6,094 nt of DNA, taken from positions 1 to 6,094 of the forward strand of contig VGJH01000079.1 in assembly GCA_016867505.1 (NCBI GenBank). Reading direction: 5' to 3'. Below, in pieces: positions 1-5,749 of this stretch. Made by a program: the position numbers and the translations under genes. Numbering within the stretch: the stretch's first letter is position 1; each line of letters opens with the position of its first letter. Below the pieces are notes generated by a model. That model was not told where the DNA came from and made no database searches. It saw nothing but the letters and a program-made list of their open reading frames with translations. This stretch comes from Candidatus Bathyarchaeota archaeon. GTDB lineage: Archaea > Thermoproteota > Bathyarchaeia > TCS64.

Positions 1-1596
1 GTTTCTTTGGTAAATTACTTTTCCACCAACTATTGTAGCATCGATGGGTATGTCTTTAATTTCAGAAGCAGGAACTGTGAGTATGTCTTTTCCCAGGATC
101 ACGAAGTCAGCCAGTTTACCTTCTTCAATGCTGCCAAGACTATTTTCGTCGAAGCTCTGATACGCAGAGTTAATGGTGTACAGTCTTAATGCATCCATAA
201 CGGAGATTCTTTGGCTTTGGCCAATGGGTTTTCCTGATTTTGTTTCCCTGTTAACTAATGCATGAATAGCCATTAAGGGCGGGAAAGGTGCACATGGGTG
301 GTCACTATGTGCTGCGAGCTTCAATCCTGCGTCCAGTAATGTACGGGCAGCAAACATCCTCTCCAACCTCTCTTCCCCAAAAGGTGCAAGAAGCTTATCA
401 CCGTGATAATAGGGGTATGGCCCAAATATGGTTGGTAGAATATTCAGTTTTTTAATCTTCTCAACTAGTTCCTTTGTGATAACAGTGCAATGGATGTCCC
501 GGTTTCTAGGATCTTCCCGTGGATATTTTGCTTGGAGTTTCTCCATGATGTCAAGGAACATGGCTATTGCTTGGTCACCGTTGGCATGGGCGCTTATACG
601 GAATCCTGCTGCGTAGGCTTTCTCAAGTGTCTCCTCAGCGATCTCTCTTGTTGTTGACATGACACCATAAAAACCTGGTTTATCACAGTATGGCTCAGTG
701 ACTGCAGCGGTTCTTGCAGAGATGGCGCCATCAAAGAAGAATTTTAGTCCACAGAGTCTGAGGTTGTCATCACCAAACATCTGATGGATGCCTGACCCAT
801 TCAGCATTGGAAATAGATCAATATGTGCATCCATCCTCATCCTTATTGGCAGTTCACCTTTAGTATTTAGGTCAATAAGCGCCTTAATCTCATTCTTATT
901 AACTAAATCATAAACACATGTGAGCCCAACTGAAGCACAGTCAGTAAGTATGCTTTTAGCTCCCTCATAACTCTGCTCAGCTGTAGGTTCATTCGCTCCT
1001 TTTGGAATCAAAACATTAAGTGCTTTCTCATGAGCACCACCAGTCAAATCGCCTTTGGCATCCCTATCATATTTACCACCAACTGGATCAGGAATATCTT
1101 TCGTAACTCCCGCCATCTCGTATGCTTTACTATTTAGGATAGAGAAATGTCCCCCAACAGTTGAAACACTTATCGGATGATCTCTACTAGCTTCATCTAG
1201 CTCCCAACGAGTAGGGTGTCTCTTTTCAGCAAGTTTCGAGTCATCCTCTTGATAACCAAAGATCCAGGCCCCTTTAGGAGTCTTCTTTGCACGTTCACTA
1301 AGTTTATCCAGAATGTCTTTAATGTTCTTTATGCCTACCTCTTGACTAAGATCAACTAAACGTATCCTTCCAGCTCCTTCATTAGCGAAGTGGCCATGAG
1401 AATCCATTAAGCCAGGAATAACGGTTCGGTTCTTGAGTTCAATTACTTTAGTTGATGAGCTGATGCATGTTTTAATCTCATCACTGCTACCAACAGCAAT
1501 TATTCTACCATGTTTAACAGCAACTGCTTCAGCGATTGTCTCCCTATCATTGACAGTGATAATCTTCCCATGAATTAATACAAGATCAGCTCTCAA
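1..1596 (-). CDS. YtcJ-like TIM-barrel amidohydrolase, 3' end cut by window edge
   Basis: This is a predicted metal-dependent hydrolase of the YtcJ branch of the amidohydrolase superfamily, which cleaves C-N or related bonds in small molecules. The substrate cannot be read from sequence. The frame is open for 532 codons from a TTG at 1596 and has no stop before the edge; the family is usually about 530-550 residues, so only a few are missing. An N-terminal beta segment (ADLVLIHGKIITVN) leads into the barrel. Metal-ligand motifs appear in order: H67 and H69 in DSHGHF, a candidate carboxylated lysine K285 in LKFFFDG, H337 in SAHANGDQAI, H369 in IHCTVI and D432 in HSDHP. The C-terminal composite domain has the typical GSIEEGKLADFVIL. 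The Glu that often precedes the fourth His (EH) is Ile here. There is no signal peptide, so it is probably cytosolic. The TTG start is secure because an in-frame TAG lies four codons upstream with no other start between. Family is confident; function is open. Confidence 0.9.
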   Translation of the reverse strand, partial: MRADLVLIHGKIITVNDRETIAEAVAVKHGRIIAVGSSDEIKTCISSSTKVIELKNRTVIPGLMDSHGHFANEGAGRIRLVDLSQEVGIKNIKDILDKLSERAKKTPKGAWIFGYQEDDSKLAEKRHPTRWELDEASRDHPISVSTVGGHFSILNSKAYEMAGVTKDIPDPVGGKYDRDAKGDLTGGAHEKALNVLIPKGANEPTAEQSYEGAKSILTDCASVGLTCVYDLVNKNEIKALIDLNTKGELPIRMRMDAHIDLFPMLNGSGIHQMFGDDNLRLCGLKFFFDGAISARTAAVTEPYCDKPGFYGVMSTTREIAEETLEKAYAAGFRISAHANGDQAIAMFLDIMEKLQAKYPREDPRNRDIHCTVITKELVEKIKKLNILPTIFGPYPYYHGDKLLAPFGEERLERMFAARTLLDAGLKLAAHSDHPCAPFPPLMAIHALVNRETKSGKPIGQSQRISVMDALRLYTINSAYQSFDENSLGSIEEGKLADFVILGKDILTVPASEIKDIPIDATIVGGKVIYQRN

Positions 1597-1626
1597 CTTT
1601 AAAACCTAATAAAATCAATAACAAGA

Positions 1627-1634
1627 GATATAAA
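1627..1634 (-). promoter_or_regulatory. TATA-like box for the amidohydrolase gene
   Basis: Read on the minus strand this is TTTATATC, preceded by the purine-rich GATAA, which resembles an archaeal BRE/TATA pair. Its centre is about 35 bases from the TTG at 1596. With the usual spacing of about 26 bases, transcription would start near 1605 and leave a leader of some 8 bases. Inferred from spacing and base pattern only. Confidence 0.5.
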
Positions 1635-1646
1635 TTATCTTCGTTG

Positions 1647-1662
1647 ACTAATTACTGTTAGT
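1647..1662. promoter_or_regulatory. Small dyad between divergent promoters, candidate operator
   Basis: ACTAA and TTAGT form a perfect 5-base inverted repeat around a 6-base spacer. It lies roughly midway between the two outward-facing TATA-like boxes. A dimeric repressor or activator could bind here; this is an inference from position and symmetry. Confidence 0.3.
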
Positions 1663-1679
1663 GAAAATCAATAAAAAAA

Positions 1680-1687
1680 TTTAAATA
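1680..1687 (+). promoter_or_regulatory. TATA-like box for the first transporter gene
   Basis: TTTAAATA follows a run of A, as in an archaeal BRE/TATA element. A start of transcription about 26 bases on, near 1710, leaves a leader of about 19 bases before the ATG at 1729. This would put the in-frame TTG at 1690 upstream of the transcript, which is why the longer reading was not chosen. Confidence 0.4.
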
Positions 1688-1728
1688 CATTGTTTTATAT
1701 CAATATTTTTAAAAAATTGTATAATTTT

Positions 1729-2973
1729 ATGTTAAAATTACCCATAAATTTATCATTACTTCTTATTGATAATGATAAAGGCGATTTATTGGTCAATCAA
1801 AACATTAACAAATCTGATAAGAGTTCTTTGATTACGTTTACACTTTTTTTAGCAGGTTATGTGACTAATCCCCCATTTATAGCGATTGGTTTACTGCTAA
1901 TTGACATCGCTGATACTTTTCATGTGCCCATTGGTATAATGAGTCAAATCAGTACCACTGCATCAATTTTAGCAATTTTTACTGCAATAATAATGGCTGC
2001 TTTGAGTGTAAAATATAATCATAAGAGTTTGATGCAATTGGGTTTAATTTTTTTAGCTTTATCCACTTTAGGATGTTATATGGCAACTGATTATCAAATT
2101 ATGCTAATAGTATTCTCAATGGCAGGATTAGGGAGTTCAATGGTTAATCCTATGATTCGAAGTTTGATTGGTGAATATATTCCTCGTGAAAAACAGGCAC
2201 AAGCGATGGGGTGGCTTATTGCAGGGTCTTCTTTATCATATTTAATTAGTGCTCCTTTAATGGCTTATATTACTAATATTGGTGGGTGGCGAAGTGTATT
2301 TTTCTTTTATATTTTGCCAGTGACGATTCTGAGTATTTTTGTTACACATTTTCTTCTTCCTCATAAAAATAAGGATACTGAATCAACGCTCAATTATAAT
2401 GTAGTAGATAGTTTTAGAACTGTTCTACAAGATTCTTCAGCGATGTCTTGTCTTATTGGGATAGCTCTTTTCATGGCAGCTTATCAAGCATTTTTAATTT
2501 ATAGTGCCTCCTTCTATAGAGAAGTTTTTAAAATTGATAGGATAATCACATCAAATATCGTTGTTTTAGCTGCCTTTATGTTTACAGTTGGTAGCTTAGG
2601 AGCATCAAGAATAATGGAGCGATTGGGTAAAAAGAAAGCGATAGTTTCTTTTGGTCTACTTGGCTCAATTTTAATTGCATTATATACCAATATTCCTGAT
2701 TTCTGGGTATCTCTCGTGGTTAGAATCTTTGGTGGCTTTTTTATGGGTGTAGCTTTCACTGGTTTAAGTGCTATGTTACTCGGACAGGTTCCCCAATTTA
2801 GAGGAACCGTTATGTCCCTTGAATCTGCAATTAGGAGTATAGGTGCTGCATTAGGGACTTTAGTTGGCGGAACTCTATTAGTAGGTGGAGGGTATTCTCA
2901 AGTGGCATTAATTCTTGGTTTCCTTGGCGTGATAGGTATTATTATAGTCCATTTAAGGACAAAAGAATCGTAA
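1729..2973 (+). CDS. Major facilitator superfamily transporter (first copy)
   Basis: This is a predicted 12-helix membrane transporter of the major facilitator superfamily (PF07690), about 414 residues. Its cargo is unknown; general resemblance is to drug/sugar-efflux type (DHA1-like) carriers. Hydrophobic segments fall near residues 34-58, 70-92, 100-117, 122-142, 152-172, 179-201, 239-260, 272-291, 304-322, 325-350, 360-383 and 387-409. A charged central loop (about 202-230) separates the halves. The 4-5 loop IPREKQAQAMGW and the GGWR before helix 6 are typical. Motif A in the 2-3 loop is degenerate (SVKYNHKS, lacking the usual Asp and Gly-Arg), while the matching 8-9 loop keeps RIMERLGKKK. 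The start is uncertain. The ATG at 1729 fits the promoter; TTG at 1690 is probably outside the transcript; TTG at 1789, after AAAGGCGAT, would give 394 residues beginning just before helix 1. Sampled stretches are more AT-rich than the neighbouring genes. Confidence 0.88.
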   Translation: MLKLPINLSLLLIDNDKGDLLVNQNINKSDKSSLITFTLFLAGYVTNPPFIAIGLLLIDIADTFHVPIGIMSQISTTASILAIFTAIIMAALSVKYNHKSLMQLGLIFLALSTLGCYMATDYQIMLIVFSMAGLGSSMVNPMIRSLIGEYIPREKQAQAMGWLIAGSSLSYLISAPLMAYITNIGGWRSVFFFYILPVTILSIFVTHFLLPHKNKDTESTLNYNVVDSFRTVLQDSSAMSCLIGIALFMAAYQAFLIYSASFYREVFKIDRIITSNIVVLAAFMFTVGSLGASRIMERLGKKKAIVSFGLLGSILIALYTNIPDFWVSLVVRIFGGFFMGVAFTGLSAMLLGQVPQFRGTVMSLESAIRSIGAALGTLVGGTLLVGGGYSQVALILGFLGVIGIIIVHLRTKES

Positions 2974-2990
2974 TAAAATATTTTCAAAAA

Positions 2991-3019
2991 TAAATGTTTC
3001 TCATTTAAACTATATTTTT
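2991..3019 (+). terminator. Possible terminator after the first transporter
   Basis: TAAATG (2991-2996) and CATTTA (3002-3007) form a perfect 6-base stem with a 5-base loop. A run of five T follows at 3015-3019. It begins 18 bases after the stop codon. The stem is AT-rich and weak, and archaea often stop on T runs alone. Confidence 0.35.
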
Positions 3020-3113
3020 GATTTATTAAAAAACATTATAATTGTTAAAAAAAAGTTAAATATTAAATAATTTATTAAAAAAAAATTAATACTTATTTTC
3101 GATTATGGATCTA

Positions 3114-3127
3114 GGAAAGTTTAAAAA
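3114..3127 (+). promoter_or_regulatory. BRE/TATA-like element for the second transporter gene
   Basis: GGAAAG followed directly by TTTAAAAA matches the order of an archaeal BRE and TATA box. A transcript would begin near 3150, about 19 bases before the TTG at 3169. The Shine-Dalgarno-like GGAGTGAT at 3143-3150 would then fall at or before the transcript start. Confidence 0.4.
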
Positions 3128-3168
3128 TTAGCGTTATGTTTAGGAGTGATAAAAGTTGATAATAAAAT

Positions 3169-4461
3169 TTGTCCAAAAATGAGAGTTTCTTCAGTTTTTT
3201 CCAGGGTAATGTTCGTGTACTTGTTGCTTCAAGAGCCATCTGGAGTTTATCGATGTCAATACCTGGTCCTTTCCTAACTCTCTATATGATTTCATTAGGT
3301 GCTACACCTGTAGATATTGGATTAGTTAGTGCATTAACAGTTGTTGGAGGTATGATAGTTGAACCATTAGGAGGATACATTGCAGATAGGAGAGGTCGAG
3401 TTAAGCTGGTTGGAATATCTTCATTTGGATATGCAATTATTTATTCAATATATGCGATGGCATCTGATTGGAGATGGCTTGGCTTAGGTCAAGTTCTTCA
3501 GCAAATGTTCTTTTTTTATTCACCGGGATTAAACGCTCTCCTCGCTGACTCACTGCCTCCTGGCACGAGAGGGCGTGGCTATGCTTTAGAACGGACTTTT
3601 CCTGCAGCCCTTGCTGTTGCTGCTCCCTACCTTGGAGGAATCTTAATCGCTTTCCATGGAACTGGTGACGCAGCGTTAATAACAGCTATGCGTCAAGCAT
3701 ACTGGATAGCATTCTTTGGAGGATTAATAGCAGCATTTGTGAGGTTTAGATTCTTAAAAGAGACAATGACCTCCAATGCTCCTGCAATGGGTGAAGGAGG
3801 TATAATTAACATACTCAAAGAAGCTTATGGTGGCATGGTGGAGACCACTCGTTGGTTGCCTAAAAACTTCAGACCCATCGTGTATCTTCAGATAATTCAA
3901 TCCACTTTCATTGCTATGGCTGCTCCATTTTGGGTCTTATATGCAAAACAGATCTTGGGTGTAAGTGCACCCGATTGGGGGTTATTGATGTTAATCGCGG
4001 GGATTGGAGGCATAATCCTAATTTTACCTACCGGCTATTTAGTTGACAGGTTCGGTAGCAAGAAAGTGATTTTACTCTCAATGTTTCTTGCGCCAATTAG
4101 TGTATCATTATTCATTTTATCTAAGGATTTCTGGTCATGCAGTTTAGCACTTATAATTTTAACCATATCGAATACGTTAGTAACCCCATCCTTTGCATCA
4201 ATTATTGCAGATATTATTACAAGAGAAAGAAGAGGGCGAGTATACGCTCTCATAGGAGAAAATGGCATACAAACTTCAACCTCAAGGCTTCAGGGTGGAG
4301 GTCTCTTATTAGTTGCTCCTGCAGCAATTGGTGCATCTATTGGAGGATTCCTATATGAATGGAATGTAACCTCCCCATTTCTAGTCATGTTAGGTGCTTT
4401 AATAGCGTGCTTTTTCTGGGTATGGTTTAAGGTACACGAACCAGAGCATGCGGCAATCTAA
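3169..4461 (+). CDS. Major facilitator superfamily transporter (second copy)
   Basis: This is a 430-residue, 12-helix major facilitator superfamily carrier (PF07690) in the cell membrane, of unknown cargo; its style recalls transporters seen in uncultured archaea. Motif A is well kept in the 2-3 loop (GGYIADRRGRVKLV, residues 68-81) and repeated in the 8-9 loop (TGYLVDRFGSKKVI, 288-301). The 4-5 loop (LADSLPPGTRGRGYALE, about 125-141) and the 10-11 loop (IADIITRERRGRVYAL, 346-361) mirror each other, showing the internal two-fold repeat. A charged central loop spans about 196-232. It is not a close copy of the transporter upstream. The start is a TTG, forced because TGA TAA TAA lie in frame directly upstream (3157-3165) and the next in-frame Met (residue 28) is already in helix 1. 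A strong ribosome-binding-like GGAGTGAT lies 18 bases before the TTG, further than usual. The gene is followed after 66 bases by the AlkZ-like gene on the same strand. Confidence 0.9.
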   Translation: MSKNESFFSFFQGNVRVLVASRAIWSLSMSIPGPFLTLYMISLGATPVDIGLVSALTVVGGMIVEPLGGYIADRRGRVKLVGISSFGYAIIYSIYAMASDWRWLGLGQVLQQMFFFYSPGLNALLADSLPPGTRGRGYALERTFPAALAVAAPYLGGILIAFHGTGDAALITAMRQAYWIAFFGGLIAAFVRFRFLKETMTSNAPAMGEGGIINILKEAYGGMVETTRWLPKNFRPIVYLQIIQSTFIAMAAPFWVLYAKQILGVSAPDWGLLMLIAGIGGIILILPTGYLVDRFGSKKVILLSMFLAPISVSLFILSKDFWSCSLALIILTISNTLVTPSFASIIADIITRERRGRVYALIGENGIQTSTSRLQGGGLLLVAPAAIGASIGGFLYEWNVTSPFLVMLGALIACFFWVWFKVHEPEHAAI

Positions 4462-4466
4462 AATAA

Positions 4467-4484
4467 TTTTTTTAATTGTTTTTT
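4467..4484 (+). terminator. Oligo-T terminator after the second transporter
   Basis: Runs of seven T (4467-4473) and six T (4479-4484) begin five bases after the stop codon, without a stem before them. Archaeal RNA polymerase commonly terminates on such T-rich non-template runs. Inferred from pattern and position. Confidence 0.45.
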
Positions 4485-4506
4485 GCTATAATTTTATCAG
4501 TATAGC
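4485..4506. promoter_or_regulatory. Dyad overlapping the AlkZ-like gene's promoter
   Basis: GCTATA (4485-4490) and TATAGC (4501-4506) form a perfect 6-base inverted repeat around a 10-base spacer. The left arm overlaps a TATA-like CTATAATT (4486-4493). From there a transcript would begin near 4515 and carry AAGGT before the ATG at 4528. A repressor bound to the dyad would block the promoter. A chance palindrome is the alternative. Confidence 0.35.
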
Positions 4507-4527
4507 GTTAGATTAAGGTTGCTAAAA

Positions 4528-5691
4528 ATGATCGAATATAAAACCTTGCTAGCTCTTAACCAGCGTTTAATGGTTAAGCAACTGCTTTCAGAGAAAAGTT
4601 CGAATTCAGAGTCTACTGCTGCTGTTGCTGAAGCCTGCTGTGGCATAAATTCTCAGGATTATCTAGAAAGCCTCTCATCCTTTTGGGCAAGATCACAGAA
4701 TTTCAGGAATTCAGATTTCCTAAATCAAATGAAGCCTCATGGAGGCATTGTCCGAACATGGACCGTGAGAGGCACAATGCATACCATTCCAAGCAAGGAT
4801 TACTATGTTTATGTTTTTGGATCAGGAAGAAACAGTATTCTTTCAGGCTATGATCGATGGGCAAAACGACTTGGAATCCCGTCTAAAGATTTCCGAATTG
4901 AAAAATTGTATCAGCCTCTAATGGATCAGATTAAAGGAGAATCAGTAACAACTGACAGGATTAAACAGTTTATGATAAATAAATTGACTCAGCTCGGTTT
5001 AGTGGGTCGAATGACTCTTCGTCGAGGATGGTCTAGCCTACCAACTGAAGGCCCTACATGGGTTGGCATTACTGAGATGTCTTATCTAGGCATGCTGGTG
5101 AGTGCTGGAAGGAAAGGATCTCAAAGCCTGTGGATGAGGGCATCTGATTGGTTAAGTAATAAAAATAATGAATTACAAGATGATGAATGCATTACTGAAT
5201 TGATTCGAAAATATATTCAGCAATACGGTCCAGTAACCCGATCCGACATCGGATACTGGTGTAACAGAATATCTAAAAATGAATTAGATAATAGCTTAGC
5301 GCTTCTAAAAAAAGACTTAACTGTAGAACATTTTGATGGCTTAAAGGAGGCATATTACTCCTTTAATGAAGACGCATCAGATTACCCTGAAGCACCAAAA
5401 ACCATTATTCTACCAGAATTCGACAGCCTAATGATGGGGTATAAGGATAGGTCACGATTCCTTTCATTAGATTACCTGAAGAATGTGTCAAAACCTCAAG
5501 GAATCATCAGTCGAACGATTCTTCTTAATGGATTTGTTTCAGCTACTTGGGGAAAGAAAAAGCAGAAAGACAAGCTAATAGTGACCGTGACTCCTTTTAG
5601 GGAACTTGATTCAACCGAAAAGCGTTCAATTATGGAAAAATTCCTCGAATACAGTGATTACTTAGGCACTCTTATTCAGGTAGAATTTTAA
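4528..5691 (+). CDS. AlkZ-like winged-helix protein (HTH_42 family)
   Basis: The protein has 387 residues and the hallmarks of the HTH_42 family (PF06224), which includes the DNA glycosylases AlkZ of Streptomyces and AlkX (YcaQ) of E. coli; these excise alkylated bases and unhook interstrand crosslinks. Visible marks are VRTWTVRGTMHTI (75-87), a winged-helix stretch with YGPVTRSDIGYW (233-244), LPEFDSLMMGYKDRSRFL (295-312) and NGFVSATWGKKK (334-345). The catalytic motif, QxQ in AlkZ and QxD in AlkX, aligns with GINSQD, so it reads N41-S42-Q43: the first Gln is Asn. Activity is therefore uncertain; a DNA-binding or altered repair role is possible. I chose the ATG at 4528 because AAGGT (4515-4519) lies 8 bases upstream; a TTG at 4519 would add three residues but overlaps that site. 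The protein is probably cytosolic. The preceding gene on the same strand is a transporter and the following one a DUF1801 protein. Family confident, function not. Confidence 0.88.
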   Translation: MIEYKTLLALNQRLMVKQLLSEKSSNSESTAAVAEACCGINSQDYLESLSSFWARSQNFRNSDFLNQMKPHGGIVRTWTVRGTMHTIPSKDYYVYVFGSGRNSILSGYDRWAKRLGIPSKDFRIEKLYQPLMDQIKGESVTTDRIKQFMINKLTQLGLVGRMTLRRGWSSLPTEGPTWVGITEMSYLGMLVSAGRKGSQSLWMRASDWLSNKNNELQDDECITELIRKYIQQYGPVTRSDIGYWCNRISKNELDNSLALLKKDLTVEHFDGLKEAYYSFNEDASDYPEAPKTIILPEFDSLMMGYKDRSRFLSLDYLKNVSKPQGIISRTILLNGFVSATWGKKKQKDKLIVTVTPFRELDSTEKRSIMEKFLEYSDYLGTLIQVEF

Positions 5692-5695
5692 AAAA

Positions 5696-5709
5696 TTTTT
5701 ACTTTCTTT
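5696..5709 (+). terminator. T-rich tract after the AlkZ-like gene
   Basis: Five T (5696-5700) followed by ACTTTCTTT lies just after the stop codon at 5689-5691, preceded by six A. It could end the transcript by the archaeal oligo-T route. The A/T runs are nearly palindromic but make no strong hairpin. Confidence 0.3.
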
Positions 5710-5719
5710 CACATCAGCC

Positions 5720-5725
5720 TTAATA
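5720..5725 (+). promoter_or_regulatory. Weak TATA-like box for the DUF1801 gene
   Basis: TTAATA is centred about 27 bases before the ATG at 5750, the spacing expected for a leaderless archaeal transcript. No ribosome-binding sequence is visible before this ATG, which agrees. The box itself is a poor match. Confidence 0.28.
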
Positions 5726-5749
5726 GACTTGGTAATTAATCTAATTTGA

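Larger units (their letters stand above)
1611..1674. repeat. 11-base direct repeat AAAATCAATAA, two copies
   Basis: Identical copies lie at 1611-1621 and 1664-1674, 53 bases apart start to start. The first lies between the minus-strand TATA-like box and its gene start, and the second lies just before the plus-strand TATA-like box. In such AT-rich DNA chance is a real possibility, but the placement would suit a regulator binding site. Confidence 0.35.
1597..1728. promoter_or_regulatory. Divergent intergenic promoter region
   Basis: This AT-rich gap lies between the minus-strand amidohydrolase and the plus-strand transporter. It contains a TATA-like box for each direction (1627-1634 minus, 1680-1687 plus). 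A 16-base dyad sits between them (1647-1662). An 11-base direct repeat occurs at 1611-1621 and 1664-1674. The arrangement would allow shared control of both genes, but no regulator gene is visible in the window. Confidence 0.45.
2974..3168. other. Very AT-rich intergenic spacer
   Basis: These 195 bases between the two transporter genes hold many runs of A and T. They contain the weak hairpin near the start, a 12-base direct repeat TTTATTAAAAAA at 3022-3033 and 3071-3082, and a BRE/TATA-like element at 3114-3127. I see no coding frame of note. The repeat is low-complexity and may be chance. Confidence 0.5.

Noticed and set aside
7..616. Plus-strand open frames at 7-189 and 428-616
   Set aside because: They lie antisense to the amidohydrolase, whose motifs run through the whole stretch, and their translations show no recognisable domain.
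1690..1728. Longer N-terminus of the first transporter from TTG 1690
   Set aside because: This stretch lies within 10-40 bases of the TATA-like box and would be wholly or partly outside the transcript; its residues add no recognisable feature.
2514..2759. Minus-strand open frame of 81 codons
   Set aside because: It is antisense to helices 8-10 of the first transporter and has no family resemblance or start signals.
3022..3082. 12-base direct repeat TTTATTAAAAAA as a mobile-element or attachment site
   Set aside because: It is low-complexity A/T sequence in a very AT-rich spacer, with no integrase or other mobility gene nearby.
4035..4358. Open frames at 4035-4268 (minus) and 4137-4358 (plus)
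   Set aside because: Both overlap the second transporter in other frames, and that gene's conserved loops cover the same bases.
4484..4492. Bacterial-style -10 box (TATAAT at 4487-4492)
   Set aside because: No -35 element with suitable spacing is present, and the other genes' boxes fit archaeal promoters better; it is treated as TATA-like instead.
3459..5151. Shared 13-base word GGCATCTGATTGG at 3459-3471 and 5139-5151
   Set aside because: It encodes Ala-Ser-Asp-Trp in two unrelated proteins; nothing around it is repeated, so it is best read as chance.
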